From Blastomussa wellsi (Eukaryota > Cnidaria > Anthozoa > Scleractinia > Plerogyridae), in NCBI GenBank assembly GCA_947652115.1, contig OX393572.1:9312611-9376610 (forward strand): 64,000 nucleotides of DNA, read 5' to 3'. The position numbers and the translations under genes are program-made. The number at the start of each line of letters is the position of its first letter. The stretch's first letter is position 1. Positions 24,948-35,410 of this stretch are shown here, piece by piece. The notes beneath the pieces are model-generated. The model made no database searches. It was not told the DNA's origin and was given only the letters and a program-made list of their open reading frames with translations.

Positions 24948-25784
24948 TTAAACATTACAGCATTGTTTGTTCTTATCAAATTCTTGTCTTCGTTTCAGTA
25001 CTTCCATGAGGAATACAATTTGTAGTAAATCATCTTTGTATTCGGGTTTGTACGTAAACCCTTTTAGTTCCGGTGGGTAAACAATCTCGTTGGTACCAAC
25101 AGCAGTAGTGAAACTTGTGTAAGTCTTTACTTGATCCCATAACAGCTCTTGGTTAGGAGCGACGGAGGGTGTTCCCTGGTACTCTACTGTATTATTCATC
25201 CATGCCATGTTTTTGCTGCTAGGAAGCTCGTTTCCCCATTGGAAGAATTTGCAGCGGTTCCTTTGACACCTGAAGTAGATTCTGCCCGGGTTCTGTTCCG
25301 ATCTTGATTCGCACAACACCAATGGTTCTGAACAAAAACATTTCAGCTTGTCTTTGTTCCATTTGTACCAGACAGGGATTTGATCCTGGACATTCTTCAA
25401 ATAGCCATCAACTTTATCGAATCCCGTAAAGATGAAACAATCGGACATGGGACATTTCACATACTCCCATCCTGTTCGGGAAGTACATTTCTCCAGCTTA
25501 CAATCGTGAATAAAACATTCCATAGGTTCTTCTTTTACTGTCTGATTCGTTTCTTGCTGACCTTCTTCTAACACTTCAAAACCCAGATCTCTCAATAAAT
25601 CGTTGGTATCAATATCTTGTAGGGGTATGTTGGCTTCTTTCTTCTTTTTGGCGGACTCTTTCTGGGAAGACTTTTGTTTTCTCTTTTTACTTTGCGTGGG
25701 ATATTTGTTGTTTGAACAAGGGTTCTTTCCGGCCATTTCTTCGTCAGTCGTCGCTTCTTGATCATGAGGTACTTTGTATTCCAT
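24948..25784 (-). CDS. GRF zinc-finger accessory protein of a Polinton-like element (278 aa)
   Basis: Complete frame from ATG 25784 to the stop at 24948. Residues 33-49 form a Lys-rich nuclear-localisation-like stretch. Residues 90-116 hold a Cys cluster (C90, C95, C100, C111, C116). Residues 149-184 match the GRF zinc finger: CFC, then NPGRIYFRC, RNRC and the diagnostic KFFQWGNE. GRF fingers bind single-stranded DNA in topoisomerase III, NEIL3 and APE2, so a role in element DNA replication or protection is a reasonable inference. The gene sits 85 bp upstream of the small Cys-pair gene and the integrase on the same strand. It is one of the few undamaged genes in segment P. Confidence 0.75.
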   Translation of the reverse strand: MEYKVPHDQEATTDEEMAGKNPCSNNKYPTQSKKRKQKSSQKESAKKKKEANIPLQDIDTNDLLRDLGFEVLEEGQQETNQTVKEEPMECFIHDCKLEKCTSRTGWEYVKCPMSDCFIFTGFDKVDGYLKNVQDQIPVWYKWNKDKLKCFCSEPLVLCESRSEQNPGRIYFRCQRNRCKFFQWGNELPSSKNMAWMNNTVEYQGTPSVAPNQELLWDQVKTYTSFTTAVGTNEIVYPPELKGFTYKPEYKDDLLQIVFLMEVLKRRQEFDKNKQCCNV

Positions 25785-26851
25785 GTTTCTTTTTCTTCAG
25801 CAGTAATCAGTAACTGATTTCAGCGAGAACGTCAGCTACATTTATTTCCATCCTGAACCAATCACAATTAAGGAAGAGGATGTCGTCAAACAGGTTTTTT
25901 TTTTACTGAACTAATGTCATTCTGACGTTGACGAACAGGTTTTCTGTCTGTTTTACTGTAATGATTTAATAGTGATGACGTCAAACTTGATTGACAAGGA
26001 AAGGGGATAGGGGTATCACCTACAGTAACATTTCATAAAACGGGTATGCCGAATCTTCAGCGAGATGAACAGTGAGAAGAGCTACAGAAAGGACCTTCCT
26101 TAGGTACAAAATCATCGTTATCAACTGGAGCAAACTATAAACAAACAACAATTCAACACACTCAAAGTTGCTTTCAACAAATAAGAACGACATATATTCC
26201 TTATCGGAGCAAGTAGACGAATTGAGACAACAGATTCAGAAATTGTCAATACGGTGATTGGCGTCAGATCCCATAGACATAAGTAAATTAAGCAGAAGAT
26301 TTTGTTGCTTTAGTCAAATCGTTAGGTAAACTACATGACATACACGTTCACGTGATCTTAAATCCTCAGTACCAGAAGACACGATTCGTGACACCGTTAT
26401 CTTCCACGTGATTGACCACGCTCGTATCTGTAAGAATTTGGGTGGTTTCCTGTCTCATGAGCAGATGTTATATTTGGACATGTAAGCTGAGAGAAGAAAT
26501 TCCCAACCTTCCACAATTTTTGCGCCTTTTGAAAAAAACAAAGGAGCTCAACCTTCAGCCTGAAAAATATGGAAACCTCTCCTGGGTCACTTTTAAGGGG
26601 TTAAGATATTAATGATATAGGGACCTATCTATGCTTGTTCAAAATGGGTAATTAGACTTTGTAGTAGTGGTCAACTACAATAGCCAATTATAATCAACGT
26701 AAGAAGCGTATGTAAACATGGTCTATCAACGTAATTTAATCTTTCAACTCAAAGCTGCAAGTAATGTACTGTAATTTGTTGTAGGTAATGTGTAGGTACG
26801 TAAAGCGTAGTTTTGCTGTGTAATTTTAGTGAAATTGTAATTGTTTGTGGA

Positions 26852-26901
<50 letters not shown>

Positions 26902-27828
26902 GAATTATGGTGGTTTATTTTGCAGGATGTAGTCGCATCTCACTAAAAAAACTTTACCTTCCCTGACCATACGCCGTCATAAACGGGGATTCTTAAAAAT
27001 GTTTATTGTTCATCGTTATTTCCAAGAGAAGATAAAGGGCAAGAGAGGTCTAGTCCCAGTCCCAGTCCCTCTTCAAAGAAAAGACGTTATAACTGAAAGA
27101 ACAGAAATATATTTGAAAATCCCTGTTTGTTTTTCTAAACTTGGTGGATTTAACCATTCGTAGCAATCAAAATTAGTTTAACATTACATTTGCAAAAATG
27201 TCGTAAATTTGTTATTAAAATTTACAACAATGATTGGTTGTAGTATGTCACGTGACCAAGCAGCAAATATCTTATCGTCTTGTTACTTACAAAGAAATCA
27301 GTGGATCATTCGAGATGCTCAAACAGTTATTACTTTCGATGCTTTTGAAAACAGAGCACTTTATCAATCAGTATTACAAGATGGAGTGTACAAATGACAT
27401 CAAACAAAATCGTTTACATGTACGAGGAAAGAAGCAAACAGTGGTACATCGCATTAGGGATAACAATGGGAAATGGTATACATGCCATTCCACGTAGAAA
27501 GCTGTATTTAGACTGTTGTAGGTTCTCGACATCCAATGATATATGAACTACGTAGAACATTTGTTTGAAAGATTGCTCTTCCTTGAGGACTAAGGGGTCA
27601 CGCAAACTGGAACGGAAATTGTAATGAAATTGACATTGTTAACAAAACGGAGTTTGCATACAGCTTAACGGATGGTAGTTATCCATTACACAGTAAACAG
27701 CAGACACCATTTTCATTTTAAACAACTATAATATCAAAAGCCTAGATGTAAAAAGCGTGACATTTGCGCGACCTTAGTGGTCGAGCTAACCATTTAATAT
27801 ACAAAAAGAAAAACGAATAAACAGTAAA
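25785..27828. other. Gene-poor stretch with possible decayed coding remnants
   Basis: No intact gene. Between about 26130 and 26480 short in-register pieces look protein-like (for example VDELRQQIQKLS, then ICKNLGGFLSHEQMLYLDM), suggesting a decayed coiled-coil gene of the element, but stops and shifts prevent a model. Two overlapping frames at 27209-27497 are unrecognised. The rest appears non-coding. Confidence 0.35.
26852..26898. repeat. (AAT)n microsatellite
   Basis: About 16 uninterrupted AAT units. Confidence 0.95.
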
Positions 27829-28293
27829 TTATAAAAGATTAGACGAAAAAATTGAAGGAAATAGCAAATCTACATCAAAATCATCGATCACTTGATCGAT
27901 GATGGCTCTCTCTTCTCTGTCTTCTTCCTTGTTAAAATCATCAATCAAGTGATCGATGATAGCTCTCTTCTCTCTCTCTCTCTTCTGCCTCTTTTCTAAT
28001 CCTCTCCTGCTCCTGCTCCTGCTGCTCTGCTCTCTTTTCAGTTGTGGTCTTTTCCTCAACTACTGTTGCACAGAATTCTGCTAGCAGAGTATTCATTTCC
28101 TTTAATGTTTTCTTTTCCTTCTGTTTTCTTCTGTTTTCTTTTCTCTTTTCCAGTTCTCGTTTTTTTTTTGCTGTACATATTTTTCTCTGTTGTTTTCCCT
28201 CCATCGTTTCACTTGTTGGGTTTTATTTCCTTTACTTCTGTTTAACTTTTTCTTGAGTATTTCATTTTCTGTTCTGAGTTTTTCAAGTTCCAT
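27829..28293 (-). pseudogene. Basic/coiled-coil protein remnant
   Basis: From ATG 28293 the frame begins MELEKLRTENEILKKKL, a leucine-spaced coiled coil, followed by a strongly basic helix (VKRWRENNREKY) and then an acidic-basic helical tract rich in K/E/R. A ten-A run near 28175 shifts the frame; coding character continues in the next frame through EMNTLLAEFCATVVEE and a Q/E/R-rich tail to about 27940. The architecture resembles a bZIP-like or structural coiled-coil protein. I cannot assign it. It lies between the GRF gene and the polymerase of segment P, so it may be an element accessory gene. Confidence 0.4.
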
Positions 28294-28299
28294 TTCCAA

Positions 28300-28951
28300 C
28301 TGTAAACAAAAGGGGATGTATTTAAGTTAAAAAGATAACATCAGTTATTGACTGACAGTGATAGGTAAGCGAAAAGTATTTTCAACTTCAGTTCGTTTTA
28401 GTCCCTATGGGGTTTCCTTTCTTCGGTTTATGAAAGATACAAAGAGGTGGTAATTTTTCATGCAAATTCAGTATCGAGCAAAATGGCGAAATGAATACTA
28501 TAACAACACCTGAATTTAACTCTCCATCTAGTAATTCAGTTTGTGAAAAAATGTAAAAAAAATCACGATCGATATTTGATCATAAACGAACTATCAAGGT
28601 TGTATCAATAGAACATTCTATAAACCTTATCTATCCACGGGCAATTCGCTGGCTATTTACAGAAAGATCAAACTATAATTACATAACCATAACTATAACT
28701 AAGAACAACACTATAGTTAAAAGTTGCTTTCTCTGAATGTCATGTCTTTAGTTAGAGAGCTTTACTGATTGCTCATTTGAAGGACCTCATAGATTCCGTG
28801 CAACTAACCGCACAGCGCTATTATTGAGCTAAAACAATTTGTTAAAAAAGAGATGTACTTACCATTATTGCTGATTTTCAGTCTTCAGGAACCGTCCGTG
28901 AAAGTGTGTTTGACTGTAAAAGCGTCCTTAGCAACAATATGTAGTCGTTTT
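28300..28951. other. Non-coding stretch
   Basis: A+T-rich, with no open frame or repeat I can support. Confidence 0.5.
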
Positions 28952-29038
28952 GCTGTGTGGGATACCCGTTTCACCCGTTTTCTCATTGGTTCTTTACCAC
29001 GGGCTGTGTGGGATACCCTTTTCACCCGGCTACTCATG
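28952..29038. repeat. Short 51-bp-period direct repeat
   Basis: GCTGTGTGGGATACCC begins at 28952 and again at 29003, each copy followed by TTTCACCCG and a CTCAT motif: two tandem copies with a few differences. Confidence 0.8.
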
Positions 29039-29194
29039 AATACAGGAGGGGTTATTAATGGCGAACATCACCTTCATATTTCGTACACAAAATAACTAGC
29101 TGTTCGAAGAAACGTTGAAGAAGAGTCATCTTGAAAAAGGAGAGTTGTCTTGTTGTTTTGAAGAGGTGAGTCTTTGATCAAGTCAGATTTCGCT

Positions 29195-29560
29195 ATGGAA
29201 ATTGCGGAGAGAAGAAGAAGAAACAGAGATAATGCATTCAAAAGGAGGACAGAAAGAATGTTAAAAGAAGAGAGAATAAAAAAAATAATCATAGAATATA
29301 GCAAGGTCAGTATGGAAATTGCGGAGAGAAGAAGAAGAAACAGAGAGAATACATTCAAAAGGAGGAGAGAAAGCATGTTAAAAGAAGAGAGGATAAAAAA
29401 AAAATAACCACAGAATATAGCAAGGAAATGGATGCGAGAAATAGACAGTGGCTCGATTTAGCTCGCACGAACGAACAATTGAAACGATAATACATGGTGG
29501 AGGAGGTAAAGGGAGACTATCAACGTACTCTTGAACAAACAGAGAATGTGATGATGGAAC
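29195..29560 (+). pseudogene. Charged coiled-coil gene with an in-frame 117-bp tandem duplication
   Basis: ATG 29195 starts MEIAERRRRNRDNAFKRR. The 117-bp unit starting at 29194 repeats at 29311, giving two 39-residue copies that differ at a few positions. The product would be an extremely basic helix with LKEERIKK repeats. After an A-tract at about 29396 the frame stops, but coiled-coil-like coding continues in another frame (MDARNRQWLDLARTNEQLKR) with one stop. The basic charge suggests nucleic-acid binding or a scaffold role; the family is not recognised. It precedes the element polymerase on the same strand. Confidence 0.4.
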
Positions 29561-29692
29561 TTGAAATTTTTTTATTTGGAAATTCCTTTCATTGATGTTT
29601 TTTTCTAAAGAGCAAGATTCATTGCAACAGGAATTTACCTTAAATTCTCAACATTATGAAATTCTGAAATTGTGTGATACAAACTCGTCTTT

Positions 29693-29842
29693 GACAAGCG
29701 TGTGGTGGACCCGAGGAATTTCTTCTCGTACCCGTACGGATACCTGCGCCCAGACTCCATGGCAGAGGAAATGGAGCGAGTGCTCAATGAACAGTGGGAT
29801 AAACAGGATGACATCAATGTCGAACTCTTATGCAATTTGTAA
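29693..29842 (+). pseudogene. Short conserved-looking C-terminal fragment
   Basis: A 49-codon stretch beginning DKRVVDPRNFFSYPYGYL and ending in an acidic helix (EEMERVLNEQWDKQ) before TAA 29842. No start codon in frame. Composition is protein-like, unlike the flanking frames, so I read it as the 3' end of a broken gene of segment P. Function unknown. Confidence 0.35.
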
Positions 29843-30240
29843 ATAGCTCCCGCACAAAACTCACGTCCAAGCACTACGCTCAGTCTAACAAAACACACTC
29901 TCTCCCCCGTATTCCCATCGCACACACACACACACCTTGCTTGTAACTATATTTTCTCGGGCGCGGGTCAATAGGATCCCAAACACGTCCCGCCGTGTAC
30001 ATAGTAGGAAATAAAATTGCTTTTTTCACTAAATTTCATTGTGTGACACGTGTTGCGTGACTCTCCCTATTCTCTCACCGTTTCCGTCACTTGCGTGACT
30101 TGTTATTGCGTAACAAAATGGCGGATTACTGCTAATAAACCTGTTGTGATGAACAATAGTGCATTTTCCCCTAAACAATAGTCTATTGTCTTTCTCAGCT
30201 CCTGATTGGTTACTACTTAAACCGCCCCCCCTTACTACTC
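29843..30240. other. Intergenic sequence upstream of the polymerase repeats
   Basis: No gene seen. A short (CA)n run is near 29921 and an AATAAA at about 30010 could serve as a polyadenylation signal for upstream plus-strand genes. Confidence 0.4.
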
Positions 30241-30520
30241 CCGCCAAGCGAGCGAAGATGACTTGGCAGCGGGTTGGTAGCTCAAACACAAACACAAGTA
30301 AAAAAACCACGTGACCCGCCAAGCGAGTGAACGTCACAAACATGCAAACACAAGTAAAAAACCGCGTGGCCCGCAAAGCGAGCGAATGTGACACAGAAAA
30401 AATACTCCCTGTTGAAGAAATGCCCGAACAAGCTTTTTTCAAATAATATTCCGTGTTGAAGAAATGTATGCACTGGTGTATACGAATTTGCGCAAGAATT
30501 ATTTTCCATTTGAAGAAATA
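30241..30520. promoter_or_regulatory. Iterated repeats upstream of polymerase P (possible promoter or origin)
   Basis: Three copies of CCGCMAAGCGAGYGAA start at 30241, 30316 and 30371; two are followed at a distance by AACACAAGTAAAAAA and CACGTG/CGCGTGG-type sequence. Then three copies of TTGAAGAAAT lie at 30412, 30456 and 30510, and a TATATACG sits 10-15 bases before the polymerase ATG at 30544. Iterated sites before a viral polymerase gene could bind a regulator or initiator; function is inferred. Confidence 0.45.
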
Positions 30521-30543
30521 TCAACACAAGTATATACGCAAAC

Positions 30544-33500
30544 ATGGCTGAACCAAACGAACTTCTGGAAGAATTTTTGGAACAAGATCAACACCCAGAA
30601 AATGATGGAATACATGACAGGTTTATGACATCACAAACAAATTACCGGGAATGGCTTCGTGTTTGGTGGATGCTGCCATCCAAAGGAAAGTCAAACAACA
30701 AAGATATTTTAGCGTTCGCAAGAGAAAACAAAACAAAGTTCACAGATTTGGTTGAACAAGAACTTCATAAGTTAAAAAACATAAAAGTAAGTTTTGGGTT
30801 AAAAGTAAACTTTTCACGAGAAAAAAACGGTGAAATGCAATATATGTCGCATTATTTCAAAGAAACAGAACCCCATGTTATCCAAAGGCACGAAGAAGAA
30901 AAGATTGAAACTGAATTCAATAAATTCATTGAAAATATCAATGGACAAATAGAAAACTGGTCTGAGTTGGGATCAGATTGGGACGTTGATGAAACAGATT
31001 CGTCGTACGTGAATGTCGCACGCTTTGAGCCGCTGAGCGCAGGAACTTATTTGCCTCTTCCGGCCAATCTGGCAAACAAAAAGGCCATAATCAACGTAAA
31101 AAATAGGGACAATGAATGTTTGAAGTGGGCACTCAGAGCTGCTTTATTCCCTGCATCAAAAGACCCACAAAGACCAAGCAAATATCCGGAAAACGATTGT
31201 ATCAACTACCAAGGCATCGATTTCCCAACACCGGTGAAACAGATTGACAAGCTTGAGAAGCAGAATCCACACTTGGCAATAATCGTCTCTGGCTCGGTAG
31301 ATGAAAGAGTAATTGTTCACAGGATAAGTGAGAAAGAGAAAAATTTACAAAGGATAAACCTAATGCTAATGGAGAGAGGGGAAATACAGCAATTTTGTTA
31401 TGTAAAACGGGTCTCCGCTTTGTTGTTTGACAAGGCCATAAATAATAGAACTTTCTACTGCATGATGTGCTTAACACGTTTCACACGAGCGGAGGTGCTC
31501 GAGGAACATAAAAAATATTGTAACGGCGTGAATGGCAGGCCGACAAGGATCGAGATGCCGGAAGAAGGGAAAAACACCCTTTCTTTCCAAAATCATCACA
31601 AACAGATGAAGGCTCCTTACGTGATATACGCGGACATTGAGGCTTTAGTCAGAAAGATTCCAAGCTGCGAGCGCGGACCAGAGAGCAAACAAAAAAGTTT
31701 CACGGAGAAGACAGAATGGCACGAGGCAAGCGGGTATTCATATATGGTTGTGAGAAGCGACGGTGAAATTACAGGACAAAAAGTTTACAGGGGTGAAAAT
31801 GTGGTGGGAACGTTTCTAAGTGACATTCTACAGGAGGAGGAGAAAATAAGAGAAAGCTTGGCCAAACCAAAACAAGTTGAGATGACGGCACAAGACTGGA
31901 AAAAATTCAAACACGCAACAGATTGCCATATTTGTAACAAAAGTTTGATAAAAGACCAATTCCTTGACTCATTGCCAGTTTGGAACAATGCAACAGACAT
32001 GTATAGCGGCCAAAGCCACAAAAAATGTTTTTACAAAGCGCAGAAAGAATTAGATTTCATAAGACTAAAAAGAATAAAAGACATAACAGACAAAAACGAC
32101 GAATGGATAGCGAAAAATCAGGAAACGTAAAAAAAAAACTTCAGAGACGCGGTTAAAGACCACTGTCACATCTCCGGCAGGTTCCGCGGAGCAGCGAACA
32201 ACGCATGTCATTTTAAACTGCGAATTAAACCCAAAACGGTGCCAACACCTGTTGTATTTCACAACCTCAGAGGCTATGACGCGCACCACCTTATGCAAGC
32301 GATGTCGCAGCAGCAGAAAGAGGTGAAATGCATCGCCAACAACATGGAAAGGTACATAACATTTTCAGTGGGGAGTCTGCATTTCATAGACAGCTTGAAC
32401 TTTCTCCTAGGAAGCCTTGATGCAGTTGTCTCCGCAACCCCCAAGGAGACGTTGAAAATAACATCGAGCATCTCAAACGGCAACGAACTGCTTTATAAAA
32501 AAGGGATCTACCCTTACGAGTACATGAACACATGGGACAGATTCAGTGAGACAAGGCTGCCTGACAAAGACAAGTTTTACAGCAAGCTCACAGATGAACA
32601 CATAACAGAAGAGGAGTACGCGCACGCGCAGAGGGTCTTGGAGGCTTTTGAGTGCAAAACACTGTGCGACTACCACGATCTCTACGTTAAAACGGACGTC
32701 GCTCTGCTGGCCGATGTTTTCGAGAACTTCCGTAACCTGTGCGCAGAGAAGTACGGGTTGGATCCGGCACATTATTACACGTTGTCAGGATTCTCGTGGG
32801 ACGCGCTGTTAAAAAAGACGGGAGTCGAGCTGGAGCTGTTCACAGACCTTGAAATGCATCTCTTCGTGGAAAGAGGAATGCGTGGCGGAATGTCGATGGC
32901 AAGCAAGAGATACGCCAAGGCAAACAACCCCCTGCTGACTGTCCCAACATGCCGAAAAAAATATATCATATATCTCGACGCAAACAACCTTTACGGATGG
33001 GCAATGTGCAGGCCCCTCCCCAAAAGAGATTTCAAATGGAAACGTGTAATGCCCACAGAGTACGAGATCCTCAAGAAAAAAGAGGGCGCAAGAAATGGCT
33101 GAGGTTGATCTTGAATATTCCGCAGAACTGCACGAGGAGCACAACAGCTATCCACTGGCACCGGAAAAAAGGAAGTAAAAAAGGAAAAGATGTCGGACTA
33201 CCAGAAAGGTTTGATAAAAGACTTGGATATAAAAATGCCTCCAGGCAGCAAGAAGCTGCTGCTAACGCTCGAAGACAAAAACAACTATGTCGTGCATTAC
33301 AGAAACCTTCAGTTTTATCTCTCCCAGGGTATGAAACTTAAACGCGTGCACAGGGTGCTGGAGTTCGAGCAAGAACGCTGGATGAAACCATATATCATGA
33401 TGAACACTGAGTTCAGGAAAAACGCAAGGAGCGACTCCGAAAAGAACTTATACAAGTTCATGAACAACTCGGTTTTCGACAAAACCAGGGAAAACCTGCG

Positions 33501-34277
33501 CAAACGTGTTGACATAAAAATAGTGCGAAGCGCAGAGGAAAAAAAAATAAGGAAATTGGTTGCCATCCCTTTGTACTCAAGGTTTGCCTAATTCACAAAA
33601 GACATGATGGGAATCCATATGCATAAAAGCAAACTGCTGCTGAACAAGCCTGTTTACACGGGCATGACGATCCTTGACAACAGCAAGATCCTGATGTATG
33701 ACTTTTTCTACAACAAGCTAAAAAAGCAATACGGTGAAAAGTGCGAGCTTTTGTACACAGACACCGACAGCCTTCTGCTTGAGATAGAAACGGACGACGT
33801 CTACAAAGACATCGAAAGAAATGCTTTTCTTTATGATACGAGCGATTACCCGAAGGAGCACCCACTTCACTCCAACGAGAACAAAAACGTCTTGGGCAAG
33901 ATGAAAGATGAATGTGCCGGAACGCCGATAGCAGAGTGCGTGTGTTTCAGGTCGGTGTAAAAAAGTGCGTTGTCAAGAAACAAATCAAGCATGAACAGTT
34001 CAAGGAAATGCTTTTAGGTGCGAAACAGTTATGGCACGGAATGAACATTCTTCGAAGCGAGGGGCACCAAATCTATGGCATGTACGTAAACAAAATTTCG
34101 CTGTCCGCGTTTGATTCAAAACGTTGGATAGCGGACGATGGGATTCATACAAAGGCTTACGGGTTCACAGAAGCTGAACTTGAAGAGATGACAGATGTTG
34201 ATTTGACAGAAGCTGAACTTGAAGAGATGGCAGCAGCTTTGTCAGATGTTGATTTGTCAGCATTTGGGGTTGATTGA
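30544..34277 (+). pseudogene. Protein-primed DNA polymerase B of segment P, damaged
   Basis: Family-B, protein-primed-type polymerase with exonuclease, the replicase of Polinton/adintovirus elements. Start ATG 30544 (MAEPNELLEEF). Visible in order: a C2HC zinc finger (YCMMCLTRF...HKKYC, about residue 304), exonuclease I (YADIEA, about residue 362), exonuclease II (FHNLRGYDAHH), exonuclease III (YVKTDVALLADVF), polymerase motif A (YLDANNLYGWAM), a degenerate motif B (NNSVFDKTREN, where the usual Tyr-Gly is Phe-Asp) and motif C (YTDTDS). Breaks: frameshift at the A-tract at 32130, frameshift near 33095, in-frame TAA at 33589, frameshift near 33950. Total span of about 1240 codons is normal for the family. 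The C-terminus has a short acidic tandem repeat. Confidence 0.85.
34163..34258 (+). repeat. Acidic tandem repeat in the polymerase P C-terminus
   Basis: ACAGAAGCTGAACTTGAAGA occurs twice, each copy followed within 10-20 bases by CAGATGTTGAT; the encoded unit is TEAELEEM. Looks like recent slippage at the gene end. Confidence 0.75.
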
Positions 34278-34279
34278 AT

Positions 34280-34839
34280 CCCAAGGGCTCGGACAACATC
34301 GCGTGGATCCAAACCACTCAAAAAGTCAATTAACAAAGGGTCGACAAAAAAGTCTTGTTTCCGTAGAAGCGTTTTTCTTTTGGCAGGAAGATTTTTTTTG
34401 CATATATTTGCCTTGGAAATTAAAACACCGTTGCGTCCACTCCCCATTTTCCAAAATACATCTATTTCTTTAAAAGGAGGACCACTGTTCAAGTTTGCGG
34501 CGGGAGAACGGTGTTTGGAGGGACAACCAGGAGCTCTTCACGCACAAATCCGCGCCCTGGGCCGTCGCGCAAATAGTAGAGAACGGGTTGTTTCGGTTTG
34601 GAAAAAGATCTTTCAATGTTAAAAACTTTCAACGACCAGATTGGATCTGTGGCTCTCTTCTTTCCCCCACCTTCCAACTCCCCCGGAAAGTAAAGATAAC
34701 GAACTTGGACAAGAGAGTGGAGGATTTTTTCGGCTTTCCCAACAGGCCTTCTATAAGGTGTTGATGGTTTGGAATAAACAGCTTTTTCTTTGATCGATTC
34801 TGCGGGTTTCTTGCCGATAAGGCTTGTCTTCTCGTTGTT
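34280..34839 (-). pseudogene. Fragment A0: C-terminal part of an A-family integrase
   Basis: Minus-strand reading gives GKKPAESIKEKAVYSKPSTP, then VQVRYLYFPGELEGGGKK, WSLKVFNIERS, VLYYLRDGPGRGFVREELLV and a stop at 34489. This is the SH3/chromodomain-like tail of an integrase closely related to the one at 48.4-49.2 kb, not to the P integrase. The catalytic core is absent; the frame begins at the edge of the palindrome at 34840. Downstream (34447 to about 34270) another frame contains AKRKTLLRKQDFFVDPLL and FLSGLDPRDVVRALGI, probably the next small gene of the same element. Orientation matches copy B and opposes copy A. Confidence 0.7.
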
Positions 34840-35000
34840 AGTAGTAATTCAAGAATTAAATGAATACCACCTCGTCGCTCAACGTTTTACATCTTCGCCC
34901 AAGTGAAACAAGCTCGCTTTTTGCTCGCTTCTTTCACTTGGGCGAAGATGTAAAAAGTTGAGCTCTGAGGTTGTATTCATTTAATTCTTGAATTACTACT
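34840..35000. repeat. 161-bp near-perfect palindrome (fold-back element or joined terminal repeats)
   Basis: Arms of about 75 bp run from AGTAGTAATTCAAGAATTAA on the left to TTAATTCTTGAATTACTACT on the right. They contain TTTTACATCTTCGCCCAAGT and its complement and leave a centre of only a few bases around TTTTTGCTC. Arms differ at about ten positions. No target-site duplication is evident. It sits exactly where A0 ends and the copy A zinc-ribbon region begins, so it is either a fold-back MITE or two terminal inverted repeats joined head to head. Confidence 0.9.
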
Positions 35001-35052
35001 TGGAAGAAGAACACCACTGTCAGGTTCTACCAATTAGACAGAAGCGGAGGTT

Positions 35053-35088
35053 CCCAAAAAATGCGCGGAGTCCAAAAAATGCGCGGAG
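35053..35088. repeat. 18-bp tandem duplication over a start codon
   Basis: CCAAAAAATGCGCGGAG is present twice in tandem, giving two candidate ATGs (35061 and 35079); only the second is in frame with the zinc ribbon. Confidence 0.8.
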
Positions 35089-35350
35089 CAAACAACTGTG
35101 AGTGGTTGCTGCGAAATCGTCAAAAGAACTGCGGCAAAAAGTGTGACGGAAAATATTGCTCGCAGCACAATTGGCAAATAAAAAAGGAATGCAACAGCCG
35201 GCGCCATGTCACAGCTGCGGCATCGGGGTTTTGACAGACCACCGACTATGCGTGCATTGCGGAGGGAACACGCTGCAAAAGCGGCTTACACAAAGAAAAA
35301 TTATGAACATGTTTTTGTACGAGCTCTCGCAAAAAAGATCAAGCATTTAG
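35079..35350 (+). pseudogene. Small zinc-ribbon protein upstream of polymerase A, one frameshift
   Basis: ATG 35079 opens a Cys-rich frame: NCEWLLRNRQKNCGKKC, then DGKYCSQHNWQIKK, a frameshift in the A-tract near 35182, then PCHSCGIGV and LCVHCGGNT in the next frame, ending at 35350. Cys/His pairs spaced CxxxC, CxxH, CxxC and CxxC indicate two or more zinc-binding ribbons. Similar small Cys-rich proteins precede polymerase genes in cnidarian virus-like elements, as far as I recall. Role unknown; DNA binding is a reasonable guess. An 18-bp direct duplication around 35053-35088 duplicates the start codon region. Confidence 0.5.
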
Positions 35351-35410
35351 AGGTTTCCATCCAATTAGAGATATGCACCATTATTAAACCAACCAGAAAT
35401 TTGCATCAAA

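Noticed and set aside
29592..29931. Overlapping frames of 84-98 codons on both strands
   Set aside because: They overlap the more protein-like short frame at 29693-29842 and show no recognisable composition.
34157..34447. Minus-strand frame running through the end of polymerase P
   Set aside because: Only its start (to about 34270) looks like an A-family gene; the Ser-rich remainder is the reverse of the polymerase repeat.
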